Below, piece by piece: positions 25,856-34,547 of a stretch of DNA of 37,453 bases (within the stretch, counting starts at the first letter, position 1; each line of letters opens with the position of its first letter). The DNA is taken from contig CAZTJA010000017.1 of NCBI GenBank assembly GCA_964613745.1, positions 1-37,453 on the forward strand, given 5' to 3'. Origin of the DNA: CAZTJA01 sp964613745 (GTDB lineage Bacteria; Desulfobacterota; Desulfomonilia; Desulfomonilales; Desulfomonilaceae). The notes beneath the pieces were generated by a model. It saw only the letters and a list, made by a program, of their open reading frames with translations, was not told where the DNA came from and made no database searches. A program made the translations under genes and the position numbers.

Positions 25856-27862
25856 TCAATCGGTTCGTAATAAATCGTTCAATATGTCACTCAATTTTTC
25901 TGCATCGTACGGCTTCGGCAGTATTCCTTTAAACCCGTACTTCTGAGGATCCGAAACAACCGGACTATTTGAGTATCCTGTGGAAGCAATCGCTACGACT
26001 TCCGGGTCTATAGCACGCAGCCTCTTTATGGTTTCCTCGCCTCCCAGACCGCCGGGTATTGTAAGATCCATAACTACACATCGGAACGGTCTATCTTCTT
26101 TTAGTGCAGTTACATAAGCCTCAATTGCCTTTTCCCCGTCAGTGACTACTACTGATTCGTACCCGAGATGCCCCAGCAGATCTGAAACCATGTCGAGAAT
26201 GATGGCTTCATCATCCATGACGAGGATTCTTCCTGAACCTTTCGATACCACCTTCTGTAGTTTTCTCGAGATCATGGGCGTGGAACTTGTTGCAGGCAAA
26301 TAGAAAGTGAACGTCGATCCTTCCCGCCACTTGGATTTCACAACCAGGAAGCCCTCGTGCTGCTTAATAATGGAGTATGCGGTGGCCAATCCTAATCCGG
26401 ACCCTTTTTTCTTAGTTGTAAAATATGGATCAAAAATTTTGCGAATGTTCTTTTTTTCTATTCCAATCCCATGATCTATCACCGACACGGCCAAAAATTT
26501 GCCGAATCTAGGTTGCTGGTTCTCCAATTGGAGCTGTTCTACATTTCTGACCTGGATTCTAATGATTCCGCCGTTGGGCATAGCTTGAGCCGCATTGATG
26601 ACCAGGTTATTGACAACCTGACCTAGTTGTCCAACATCGGCTTCAATCGGCCAACAATCGCCGGGAATATCAAATTCGCATCGTACGTTGGAACCTCTCA
26701 ACGAAAAAGTTGTGCAGTCTATAAGAAAAGCTGCCGGGCTGATCACGGTTTTTACCGGAACGCCGCCTTTCGCAAAGGTTAAAAGCTGATTCGTTAGTTC
26801 TTGGGCCCGAGCAACAGCCTTCGAAGCCCATTGCAGGCGCATGTTTGTCTTTGATGAGATATTCGGATCCAAAAGAGCGACCGAAACGTTGCCGAGAATT
26901 CCGGTCAACAAATTGTTAAAATCGTGAGCTATTCCTCCGGCTAGAATGCCTAATGATTCCAGTTTTTGGGTCTTTAATCGCTCATCTTCAAATTTCTTCA
27001 TCTCCGAAATGTCTTTTTTGAGCCACCAAAACCCGGTGAGTGTTTTTTCAACGATATTGGGGACAAAGGTGTTTTCAAAATGCCGGAATGGATCCTTCAT
27101 ACCTCCTTCTTTTGTAATGAAGGAGCGGATCGGCATGGCGTCTTTAACCCAATGAAAGCAAAACTCCCTGGCCTTATTCTTCAGAGGAAACAAGCTCCCA
27201 AGTTCAACCCCTTGTAATTTAGAGATCTTTTTACGCCTGTATAGTTTTGCAAACTCCGAATTCCCGTCCGCGATATAAGCCGTGCTGATTTTGAGTACAA
27301 GGTCATCCACATCACCGGCCAATGCAGTAGGTTCCGGAAGCACAAATTCAGCGACTCCGATTGGAAAGGTTTGGACCAGTTTTTGATACTTCTCTACGCT
27401 CGCTAACTGCCGTTCGGCCGTAAGATTTTCGATCTGGGCTAAAATTAGGTGTTCCTCAATGAGCCTAACGGTCCTAAAGTGTACTTTCCCCCAGACTGTG
27501 GCATTGCCTATATGAAGCTTCTGCTCCAGCACCTCAGCTTTTCGTTGTTCATAAACTTTCGAAAGAAGATCCAATAGAGCCTTTGAAGTTTCATCTTGGC
27601 CGAATATTTCGAAAACAGAACGTCCTTCCAGATTGGGTTCTTTGGCCAAAATCTTGAATGCATTGTTTGCGGATCTGATCTTGAATGATGATTCAATGAC
27701 GAAGGATGGAACAGATAAGGCTTCGAGCAGATTGTTCAGAGCAGATGCTTTTATCTCCCTAAGATCAAAGCTTCCCGAAGCAGTTAACTCCGATACGAAC
27801 AGAGAGCTGAAGTCGATGGTTTCAGTATTGTTTTTGACCTGATCCGTGTACATTTGGTTCAT
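25856..27862 (-). CDS. Hybrid sensor histidine kinase with receiver domain
   Basis: A 668-aa soluble signalling protein. Domains in order: a PAS-like region (about 40-130), a second less clear sensory region (about 155-290), HisKA with phospho-acceptor His313 in GGIAHDFNN, HATPase_c with NLVINAAQAMP, DHGIGI and GSGLGLATAY, and a C-terminal receiver with DDEA and Asp599 in VVMDLTIPG, closing with PKPYDAEKL. No membrane segment is present, so the signal is probably cytoplasmic. No separate response regulator lies nearby, so the output is unknown. Confidence 0.94.
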   Translation of the reverse strand: MNQMYTDQVKNNTETIDFSSLFVSELTASGSFDLREIKASALNNLLEALSVPSFVIESSFKIRSANNAFKILAKEPNLEGRSVFEIFGQDETSKALLDLLSKVYEQRKAEVLEQKLHIGNATVWGKVHFRTVRLIEEHLILAQIENLTAERQLASVEKYQKLVQTFPIGVAEFVLPEPTALAGDVDDLVLKISTAYIADGNSEFAKLYRRKKISKLQGVELGSLFPLKNKAREFCFHWVKDAMPIRSFITKEGGMKDPFRHFENTFVPNIVEKTLTGFWWLKKDISEMKKFEDERLKTQKLESLGILAGGIAHDFNNLLTGILGNVSVALLDPNISSKTNMRLQWASKAVARAQELTNQLLTFAKGGVPVKTVISPAAFLIDCTTFSLRGSNVRCEFDIPGDCWPIEADVGQLGQVVNNLVINAAQAMPNGGIIRIQVRNVEQLQLENQQPRFGKFLAVSVIDHGIGIEKKNIRKIFDPYFTTKKKGSGLGLATAYSIIKQHEGFLVVKSKWREGSTFTFYLPATSSTPMISRKLQKVVSKGSGRILVMDDEAIILDMVSDLLGHLGYESVVVTDGEKAIEAYVTALKEDRPFRCVVMDLTIPGGLGGEETIKRLRAIDPEVVAIASTGYSNSPVVSDPQKYGFKGILPKPYDAEKLSDILNDLLRTD

Positions 27863-28149
27863 GTACCGCCCTAAATCGTATGATTAGAAATGGTCAATTT
27901 TCATGGAAATGCGGCTACCCCCGTAATGATAAGCCAATCTCGACCCGTTCCCCACGATCAAAAGCTCAGAATTGGTTGATTCTTATGACACGAGATCGCG
28001 GAGACACTTACTTCTACATGGGGGAATTATGGCCGTGAACTATAAGTCTTGCGATGTTGAGTCCCCCCAAACGCGGAGTAGTTAAAAACAAAATCGATGT
28101 ATATTGCGAAAGTTAAATATATATTACAAAAATTAAAACTCAGACACAA
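27863..28149. other. AT-rich intergenic region without a gene
   Basis: 287 bp between the kinase start and the next stop, holding no ORF with a ribosome site. The right third (28080-28149) is strongly AT-rich. GGGGGA and TCCCCC, near 28020 and 28063, could close a stem around a loop of about 36 nt. I see no confident promoter or terminator. Confidence 0.4.
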
Positions 28150-29631
28150 TTAATTTGATTCAATAGACCGCACAATTTTGTATAGTCGCCAGTTGCCCTC
28201 GAATGTCTTTGGTCTTAAAATCGAATGTCTTTGCAGGTTTTCGTGGCAATCATTTTTGCAACTGATGATTGCATGATCAAAAAAAAGAAGATCAGACTCT
28301 TTTGCTCGCGAGGGAAACCATTCCAATCCCCCTGTCCACTCTCTCCTGAAGGGCTCTTTGTAGATCACGAGACACGGCGAGAACTCAGCGAACGAAAAAT
28401 TCAGCTTTCCTCCCTTTTCCACCTGAGCATAAGCAAATATTTGGATGAATGGTCGTCCTTTTACGTATTCGCTTTCCATCATGTAACTAAGTCCGATGAC
28501 CGACGGCTTTTCCGGTAATTGTCTCAATGCCTCGGGTAATCCGGACAACTCAATTTTTTCAAAGCGTGACCAAGAGGCGGAAGTTACCGCTATGAACACC
28601 GCTACAATGGATGCTGCCAGAATGGTCCTAAGTCGAGGGTTGATGGATAAATTCGGCACGGCTAAAATTATTAATATCATTGCCGGTGGAACCCATCTTT
28701 GACCGAATCTAATGGTGTTCATGTATTTATCAGGCAAGACAAATCCCGTAATCAACAAAACTCCACCCAAAAGCAAGAGATTACGGTCACAATTGCACCA
28801 AAACCCCTTCGGATTTTGTGCAATTGATGCCGCTACCCATAAAAAAGCCGCTATGGTCAATACAGATTCGGCCGGGCCGTGGATGCCTCCGAAAGCTGCA
28901 TCACTGAACCAGGATAGAGATAAACGAGACCAGGGATAATGTACCCACAATGGCGGAGTCCGCATGGAGGACTCTGAAAATTGAGGGTACCAAACGAAAA
29001 CTGCAACAATTATAGGAATAAGGAAAATCGATCTTTTTACGATTGAGCCTCTTGCTTCTCGAGAAGACACTCCTATCAAAAACATGGCGATCAATCCGGC
29101 CAAAAACCACAACACGTGACTCATGTAGAGAAGACACGCAGAGCCTGTGATTACGATGAACTCAGTAAAGGAACTTTTGTATTGATACTTCTCCAAGAAA
29201 TGAAGCCACAGCAGAAAAGCCGGAAATCCCATCATGAAGCTATAGAAGCCCCAGTACATCACATGATTAAAAATAAACATGGTGGCAAGAATTGCTGCCG
29301 ATAGAGGCCTTTTTCGCTCGAATGCCGTTACATGAATTGCGACGACCCACAATAGACAAATCAACAGCATCCCTGCTCTGCCCCCATTGAGAGGACCGAA
29401 TGCCAAGCTGCTAATACCAAGAACGACGTAAGACAAACTGTAAGGCGTAAACCACTGAATTTTATAGGGCGTGTCGGACGGGCTGCCGATTGCTTCGATA
29501 AAGAGCCGTATCTGAGCCGTTTGCTGAGGCAAATCGGTGATGGGCGGAAAAGTCACCAATAGGAACGGGATGGCCGTCATTATGCAGCACGCAATAAGAG
29601 CACCAAAGGTGGCTCTTACATTCCGATCCAT
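28150..29631 (-). CDS. Polytopic membrane protein, GT-C-like architecture
   Basis: A 493-aa integral membrane protein with about nine to eleven hydrophobic segments and a soluble C-terminal tail of about 120 residues. The first loop after TM1 contains PPITDLPQQTAQI; an acidic residue in this loop is a hallmark of GT-C glycosyltransferases, and the overall layout is compatible with that class. I cannot identify the donor or acceptor, and the assignment is tentative. It stands alone on the minus strand with no glycan-synthesis neighbours. Confidence 0.7.
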   Translation of the reverse strand: MDRNVRATFGALIACCIMTAIPFLLVTFPPITDLPQQTAQIRLFIEAIGSPSDTPYKIQWFTPYSLSYVVLGISSLAFGPLNGGRAGMLLICLLWVVAIHVTAFERKRPLSAAILATMFIFNHVMYWGFYSFMMGFPAFLLWLHFLEKYQYKSSFTEFIVITGSACLLYMSHVLWFLAGLIAMFLIGVSSREARGSIVKRSIFLIPIIVAVFVWYPQFSESSMRTPPLWVHYPWSRLSLSWFSDAAFGGIHGPAESVLTIAAFLWVAASIAQNPKGFWCNCDRNLLLLGGVLLITGFVLPDKYMNTIRFGQRWVPPAMILIILAVPNLSINPRLRTILAASIVAVFIAVTSASWSRFEKIELSGLPEALRQLPEKPSVIGLSYMMESEYVKGRPFIQIFAYAQVEKGGKLNFSFAEFSPCLVIYKEPFRREWTGGLEWFPSRAKESDLLFFDHAIISCKNDCHENLQRHSILRPKTFEGNWRLYKIVRSIESN

Positions 29632-29827
29632 GAGCTTACCTGTCCTTTGTTGTGATCGGAGAAAACTATATCATTATTTCCGGAAGTTCATGCATACGTT
29701 CGGAAACAAAAAAAGGGGTGCTTAGATTAGGAAATGAGGAGGGAATCAGTATCAATGAACAACGAGCAGGTAAGCAACATAGCCACATCTGAACGCTCAC
29801 GAGCAAAAGATCTGAGAATCGCTTCCT

Positions 29828-31045
29828 CTATGACTCGATCGATTCTACCACCAATTCAATCACCGATTTCACTTCCAATGGCATTTCATATCGATCTTTC
29901 AGATCACTCAATTGACTCAAACAGTTCTGGCAACAGGTTGCCAGAACGCCCGCTCCAGTAGTAATTATCTGATCGCGTTTTCGCATCGCATGTTCTAAAC
30001 GTTTTTTCCCCATGTCGGTATTCTGGCCAACGCTGCCTCCACCCCCGCAACATAAATTATATTTTCTATTGGGGGTCATCTCCACAAACTCGCCTGCCAT
30101 GTGCCTCAGAAGATCACGTGGAGGATCATAAATTCCCAGTTTCCGACCTACGTTGCACGGATCATGATACGTCACGATCTCTTCGATGGAATCCTTTTTT
30201 ATGGGCAGTCGATCCGACTTAAAATACTCATGGGCAAGTTCAACGATTGACATCACCTTGAAGCCAAGCGGCCTACCTAACCACTTTGGAGCGTCATGCC
30301 GCAGAATTTTGAAACCGTGTCCGCATTCGGTAGACAAAAGGATTTTACATCCCAACTTTTCCGTTTCCGAAACGAGATTTTCGACAAGTTTGATGGTTGA
30401 CTCATGATCTCCCAAGTAATATGCCCAGTTTGTAATATCGTAGTAATTGCTGGAAAGCGTCCAATCACTCTCAGTATAGTGAAAAAACTTTAAATACGTT
30501 TGGAACATCTGAGGATTTGACGTGTATTCTCGAGGATTCGGAATGTATAAAATTTCCGCTCCCTCTTTGTCGAACTCTATTGCGAGATCTCCTTCTTCTA
30601 CACCTTCGACCTCTTCTTCGGCTTCTTCAGCCAGCCATTCCATCATGTCAATGAATGCATCTTGTTGAATTCCCGCATTATTCCCTACTGCAAGTGCCTG
30701 CTTAACACCTTCCGTGATTCTATGTGGAGCATGACCACGAAGACCGGCAGACCTCCGCAATCCCCGGATAATCACATCCATTCGCAGATCTTTGGGACAT
30801 TCCGTTGTGCATCGACCACAGAGAGTACACGCCCAGATGAATTCTGAGTCAGCGGCTTCTTCGATGTGCCCCGAAGCTACCTGTCGGATAAGCTTTCGAG
30901 GATTCATTTCAGGGTAACCGTCGATAAGGAAACATTTCGAGACGCAGTGCCCGCAGGTCATGCAGCCGTTTGGTCCTGCCGCTCCATTTATATCAACGTG
31001 TCTTCGCATTTCCTGAAGTAGATCAGATTCACAAGAGGAATTCAT
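29828..31045 (-). CDS. HdrD/DsrK-like FeS subunit (HdrC-HdrB fusion)
   Basis: A 405-aa soluble redox protein. The N-terminal part holds two [4Fe-4S] motifs, C28-x2-C31-x2-C34-x3-C38 and C73-x2-C76-x2-C79-x3-C83, matching HdrC. After an acidic linker (about 140-160) comes an HdrB-like half with one complete CCG set: C297 (HDPC), C332-C333 (CCGGGG) and C371/C372-x2-C375 (CCQNC). The first CCG repeat of true HdrB/HdrD is reduced to a lone C241, so only one non-cubane cluster is likely. DsrK and related subunits have a similar make-up. It lies 21 bp after the HdrA-like/MvhD gene, in one operon with both HdrA-like genes. The electron acceptor is unknown. Confidence 0.9.
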   Translation of the reverse strand: MNSSCESDLLQEMRRHVDINGAAGPNGCMTCGHCVSKCFLIDGYPEMNPRKLIRQVASGHIEEAADSEFIWACTLCGRCTTECPKDLRMDVIIRGLRRSAGLRGHAPHRITEGVKQALAVGNNAGIQQDAFIDMMEWLAEEAEEEVEGVEEGDLAIEFDKEGAEILYIPNPREYTSNPQMFQTYLKFFHYTESDWTLSSNYYDITNWAYYLGDHESTIKLVENLVSETEKLGCKILLSTECGHGFKILRHDAPKWLGRPLGFKVMSIVELAHEYFKSDRLPIKKDSIEEIVTYHDPCNVGRKLGIYDPPRDLLRHMAGEFVEMTPNRKYNLCCGGGGSVGQNTDMGKKRLEHAMRKRDQIITTGAGVLATCCQNCLSQLSDLKDRYEMPLEVKSVIELVVESIES

Positions 31046-31065
31046 TCTCTTCTCCCGTCCAGCCG

Positions 31066-32589
31066 CTAACTGCAGAATTCTTCGAGCATCTTGCGCAGGC
31101 GTGCAGGTTCATTCGGAGCAACGCTTCTGAACTCAAGACTTACGGCCTCCAAATTGCTCTTCTTGAGCTCCTCGTTCAGAGCGTCGACCCTTTTTTTGGC
31201 CATCTGCGTTCCTCCACCTGAAACGCAATTTCCGTCATGACAGCCTAGAACGAGTATTCGGTCAGCTCCAGCTGCAAATGTGGACCACAGCAGGCTTTCG
31301 GATATTCTTCCGGCACAGGTGACCGGAAAGAAAATAGTGTCATTTTTATGTTCAATTGAATTCGCGATCTTTTCAGACGATCTGCGGCATCCGAAAACGA
31401 CTCGCGAGCCGGGTTTACTACTGATTGCGACAATGAGGTCCTTAAAAGCGCTCATCGGCAACGTGTTGGAATCGAGAGCAACATTGGGACATTCGGAAAT
31501 GCATATACCGCATTCGCTGCAAGCGGAAGCAGAGACTTCCACATGGGATTTCGCGGTCTCGGCCCTCAAGATTATTGCCCCTTGGGGACAGACCCGTATG
31601 CACGTCAAACAACGAGCACAGTCCAAGAGGGCCTTCAACGATTCAACCTTTTGGGGGGCATCTACACCATACTGTGTCGCAGCATGAATGACGGCCAGGT
31701 TGGCCTTTTTGAGGATCGCTACTGCACTTGAATCCCCTGCCGCCGGGCCGACAATATACAATCCTGAGACTCTGGAGTTCCCTGACCAATTGTGAACGTT
31801 TTCAGAAAGATACTTACCTGATTGATTCGGTTCCGCGCCGAAGATCGACGCAATCCACTCATGAGTTTCCAAATCAACAGCACTGGAGGCCGGAGCATAA
31901 ATACTGTCGACGGCAATCTCATTCTCGAGATCATCATTATACGGATCTTTCAATCTGATTTTGTACCGATGATCACCCTCTTTGCCCGAACTCTCGATTT
32001 CGGGAAGATCTTCTGCATACCGATAAAAGCTGACTCCCGCGTCACGGGCTTCATCGTATATGACTTCCCCTCGGTTTGTGTTTACGGGGACGTTCTTGCA
32101 CAATACCCATGAATTTCCACCTGAGCGGCAGTTTGCCGCTGCAGATTTCAGAACGTAAGCCGATGCATTCGGATCCGCTGCTTCCTGGAGATCTAAAACG
32201 AAAAGCACATTTTCCGGCTGTGCCTTGTATTCATATTCAAAGGTTTTCACGACTCGCTGCATTCCGACCGGATTATCGGCCGCAGTCTCGAGTGCCAAAA
32301 AGATTGAAGCGAAGTTCCTAACCTCTCCGGAATCGAACCTGACTGAAAAACCAAGTTTCTCCCGACCAACGGAAACGAGATTCCTATCTCCGAGATCGCA
32401 AACCCGACCCAACTTCATGTCCAAAGATTCCAAGTAGTTCCGGAAATCCCCACTAAATCCGTCGCTCACACCTTCGAAAACATTCTTGGGACCATGCCGA
32501 AGGAGCGCCACATCAAACTTGTGATGTAAGAGTCTCTCCGCAACAATTTTGGCGGAAATTCCGTCGCCTATAACAAGGGAAGTCAACAT
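31066..32589 (-). CDS. HdrA-like / ferredoxin / MvhD fusion protein
   Basis: A 507-aa soluble redox protein with QmoB-like architecture. Residues 1-310 form an HdrA-type flavoprotein-like half whose first glycine motif is degenerate (VIGDGISA). Residues 320-372 are a two-cluster ferredoxin: C324, C327, C330, C334 and C357, C360, C363, C367. Residues about 395-507 match MvhD, the small subunit that links hydrogenase or another donor to HdrA, with C401, C425, C450 and C455. All MvhD Cys codons are cysteine, so no selenocysteine is seen. Genes lie 36 and 20 bp apart on either side, so the three proteins are surely made together. It probably relays electrons between the short HdrA and an unknown donor. 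Confidence 0.9.
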   Translation of the reverse strand: MLTSLVIGDGISAKIVAERLLHHKFDVALLRHGPKNVFEGVSDGFSGDFRNYLESLDMKLGRVCDLGDRNLVSVGREKLGFSVRFDSGEVRNFASIFLALETAADNPVGMQRVVKTFEYEYKAQPENVLFVLDLQEAADPNASAYVLKSAAANCRSGGNSWVLCKNVPVNTNRGEVIYDEARDAGVSFYRYAEDLPEIESSGKEGDHRYKIRLKDPYNDDLENEIAVDSIYAPASSAVDLETHEWIASIFGAEPNQSGKYLSENVHNWSGNSRVSGLYIVGPAAGDSSAVAILKKANLAVIHAATQYGVDAPQKVESLKALLDCARCLTCIRVCPQGAIILRAETAKSHVEVSASACSECGICISECPNVALDSNTLPMSAFKDLIVAISSKPGSRVVFGCRRSSEKIANSIEHKNDTIFFPVTCAGRISESLLWSTFAAGADRILVLGCHDGNCVSGGGTQMAKKRVDALNEELKKSNLEAVSLEFRSVAPNEPARLRKMLEEFCS

Positions 32590-32625
32590 GAATGTCCCCT
32601 TAGAGTACCGGCCGACTTTGGATCG

Positions 32626-33654
32626 TCAGACCTTCGATAAGTCCGATCGAATGAGATCCGCTTTTAAAACGGCGTCGGCCATAGATGCTTCTATATTTTT
32701 TGGCCCGCTGCATGCACCCACGGAATAGATCGGAACCGCGTTCTTGTACAGGTCATTGAAAAAACCGTTTTCACCAACATCTATTTTGAATAGTTCAGCC
32801 AGCGATTCCGTTGAAACACTCGGTCTCTGACCAACCGAGAGTATGATTTTATCGTATGATTCCCTCACATTTTTTCCATCCAGCTCCCGAATTATCTGCA
32901 GCCTGCCTTCGGCATCACACAAAATTTCCCCCGGAACGCCTTGTATCAAACGAATGTTTGCCGCCTCTACTTCCTTCATTAGATCGGCTGCCCAGGAACC
33001 CGCAATCTGAAGATCGATGTAAAAAATTGTTATGTCCAGTTCAGATGAAAATTCCTTCAATTTCAAAGCGGACCTCAGCGCAGATCGGCAACAATAACCT
33101 GAACAGTAATTTGCCCCCGACGACTTGTCTCGAGAGCCTACACACTGGAAAAAGGCTATTTTGGAGTTCTTGTTCTCACCTATGAAGGCGTCAAGATCAT
33201 CCGATTTGACAAAATTATTCAGGTCAACGAGGCTGTATACACCCGGAAGCCTCTTGTAGCCGAAAAACCACTTTTCCGTTGGATCGTAAGGCTCAAAACC
33301 TGTTGCATTTATAAGAGCCCGGATTCTTAATTCCGATTCACCGTCCCTACCTGTGATACGCAACACATGCTCCTGTTCCGTCTCTGTGAATCCGACAACT
33401 TCACATCCGGTCAGAACTTCAATAGAGGAATTTCCTTCAAGAGCATTTATACGGTCATGAACCAGACAAGAAAAACACTTTTGACATTGCCCTTTAACGG
33501 CCATACACGGCCAATCGGCAGCTCTTCCTCCCAAAGTGTTCTGTTTTTCGATGATGACCGAGGGAATAGAGTAGTTGGAAAGTTCTTGTGCAACGGTAAT
33601 GCCCGCAATACCGCCACCGATAATGGCAACCGGTTTGCTGTTGAATGCTTGCAT
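32626..33654 (-). CDS. Short HdrA-like flavoprotein (QmoA type)
   Basis: A 342-aa soluble FAD protein. The dinucleotide-binding motif IIGGGIAGITVAQEL is at 11-25 (GGGIAG 13-18), followed by cysteines C50, C57, C60, C63 that match the HdrA cluster-binding insert, then ATGFEPYD and CVGSRDKSSGANYCSGYCC, all HdrA hallmarks. It lacks the extra ferredoxin domains of methanogen HdrA; those are carried by the neighbouring fusion protein. In such systems HdrA is where flavin-based electron bifurcation occurs or where electrons pass to a quinone system. It is the first gene of the operon, with palindromic sites upstream. Confidence 0.92.
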   Translation of the reverse strand: MQAFNSKPVAIIGGGIAGITVAQELSNYSIPSVIIEKQNTLGGRAADWPCMAVKGQCQKCFSCLVHDRINALEGNSSIEVLTGCEVVGFTETEQEHVLRITGRDGESELRIRALINATGFEPYDPTEKWFFGYKRLPGVYSLVDLNNFVKSDDLDAFIGENKNSKIAFFQCVGSRDKSSGANYCSGYCCRSALRSALKLKEFSSELDITIFYIDLQIAGSWAADLMKEVEAANIRLIQGVPGEILCDAEGRLQIIRELDGKNVRESYDKIILSVGQRPSVSTESLAELFKIDVGENGFFNDLYKNAVPIYSVGACSGPKNIEASMADAVLKADLIRSDLSKV

Positions 33655-33710
33655 GTCTTGACCTGTGCAGGTTTAATTGACCGTTTTGAGGAAAGACTCA
33701 CGTACAGCTA

Positions 33711-33738
33711 TCTGATAACGAAACGGTATTCTATCAGA
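33711..33738. promoter_or_regulatory. Inverted repeat upstream of the Hdr-like operon
   Basis: TCTGATA (33711-33717) and TATCAGA (33732-33738) form a perfect seven-base inverted repeat with a 14-bp spacer, 57 to 84 bp before the first start codon. The spacing and place fit a dimeric regulator operator; the regulator is unknown. Confidence 0.4.
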
Positions 33739-33755
33739 AAGCAATGGGAAATTCC

Positions 33756-33805
33756 AGCCGGCTTATTTCACCATTATCCCGAACAATACATTTTAAGTGC
33801 CGGCT
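33756..33805. promoter_or_regulatory. GC-rich inverted repeat between flavodoxin and Hdr-like operon
   Basis: AGCCGGC at 33756-33762 and GCCGGCT at 33799-33805 are perfect inverted copies separated by 36 AT-richer bases. Possible regulator half-sites or a transcript stem near the end of the flavodoxin gene. Confidence 0.3.
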
Positions 33806-33857
33806 AAGAATTAGCTACATGTAAATCTCTGTCTTGAACTCAACCACAACGATCGGC

Positions 33858-34337
33858 TCAGCCCAGTTTCTTGCATAATTCCGCCACTCTGATGCCCAAT
33901 TTCTGAGCTATATCAGATGACTTTTCGTCCGGAGCCGCCACGGCTGCCGCTCCGTAATGTCCCGTGGCCGACATAGGATCGCCGACTATTATCATTCCAT
34001 ATATCAGCAGACACTGTAATATCGACATTATCGTCGTTTCATTCCCGCCGGCCCAAAATGCCGATGTAGCGAATGCCGCACCTACCTTGTTCTCCATTTG
34101 TTTGCGCACTCCGACAAACTCGTCAAAGATTTTCTTAAGATCCGCAGCCATTCCCCCGAAGTAAACAGGGGATCCGGCTATTACGCCCGCTGCACCGGTA
34201 AAATCCTCTTTAGTAACATTCTCCGTAGAACGCAAAACAGCCTCTACACCATCAACGGAGTTGATTCCATCGGCAATTTGCTGAGCCAATTTCTGCGTGT
34301 GCCCTGTTTTTGAATAACAAAGGACTAATACGTACAT
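33858..34337 (-). CDS. Flavodoxin / WrbA-like NAD(P)H-FMN protein
   Basis: A 159-aa flavodoxin-fold protein. The FMN phosphate loop is SKTGHTQKLA (9-18), and AGSPVYFGGMAADLKKIFDE plus FATSAFWAGGNETT are typical of the WrbA/multimeric flavodoxin branch. It carries electrons or reduces quinones; the partner is not known, but it lies upstream of the Hdr-like operon and could exchange electrons with it. The ATG at 34335-34337 is preferred over an upstream TTG because GGAGG sits seven bases before it. About 200 bp separate it from the Hdr-like genes. Confidence 0.9.
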   Translation of the reverse strand: MYVLVLCYSKTGHTQKLAQQIADGINSVDGVEAVLRSTENVTKEDFTGAAGVIAGSPVYFGGMAADLKKIFDEFVGVRKQMENKVGAAFATSAFWAGGNETTIMSILQCLLIYGMIIVGDPMSATGHYGAAAVAAPDEKSSDIAQKLGIRVAELCKKLG

Positions 34338-34404
34338 GAGACATCCTCCAATCTTGATCAATAGAATACGCCATCACTTAATTGCTTACCGGCTGATTGA
34401 GAAG

Positions 34405-34421
34405 AACCCATTTCATGGGTT
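34405..34421. promoter_or_regulatory. Short perfect hairpin/palindrome in the divergent region
   Basis: AACCCAT-TTC-ATGGGTT, seven-base arms, between the divergent flavodoxin and enoyl-CoA hydratase genes. It could be an operator shared by both units. Confidence 0.35.
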
Positions 34422-34453
34422 GATGTCAAGTCCGGTGTTTGACCGTAAAATAT

Positions 34454-34482
34454 TTGTCTTTAAAAAAGGCAGGATCTACAAT
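34454..34482 (+). promoter_or_regulatory. Sigma70-type promoter of the enoyl-CoA hydratase operon
   Basis: TTGTCT (34454-34459) and TACAAT (34477-34482) are separated by exactly 17 bp, matching consensus at four and five of six positions. The transcript would begin near 34489, about 59 nt before the ATG. Confidence 0.55.
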
Positions 34483-34497
34483 GTATGAAACTTTAGT

Positions 34498-34517
34498 GAG
34501 AGAAGAATTCCTCTCTC
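34498..34517. promoter_or_regulatory. 20-bp imperfect palindrome in the leader
   Basis: GAGAGA-A-GAATTC-C-TCTCTC is symmetrical except for one A/C pair. It sits about nine bases after the predicted transcript start, a usual place for a repressor site. Confidence 0.4.
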
Positions 34518-34547
34518 CAGCTTGGAATCCTGAAAGGAACAGAACGA

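Noticed and set aside
29695..29730. T-run on the minus strand (AAAAAAA on plus) as a terminator of the Hdr-like operon
   Set aside because: The only nearby inverted repeat (TTTCCG/CGGAAA) lies on the wrong side of the T run for minus-strand termination.
29734..29961. Plus-strand 75-aa ORF preceded by GAGG-like sequence
   Set aside because: The second half is antisense to the HdrD-like gene end, and its Ser/Pro-rich composition is not protein-like.
33367..33807. Plus-strand 146-aa ORF across the start of the short HdrA gene
   Set aside because: Antisense to a clear HdrA-like coding region, with no family motif or ribosome site; a frame shadow.
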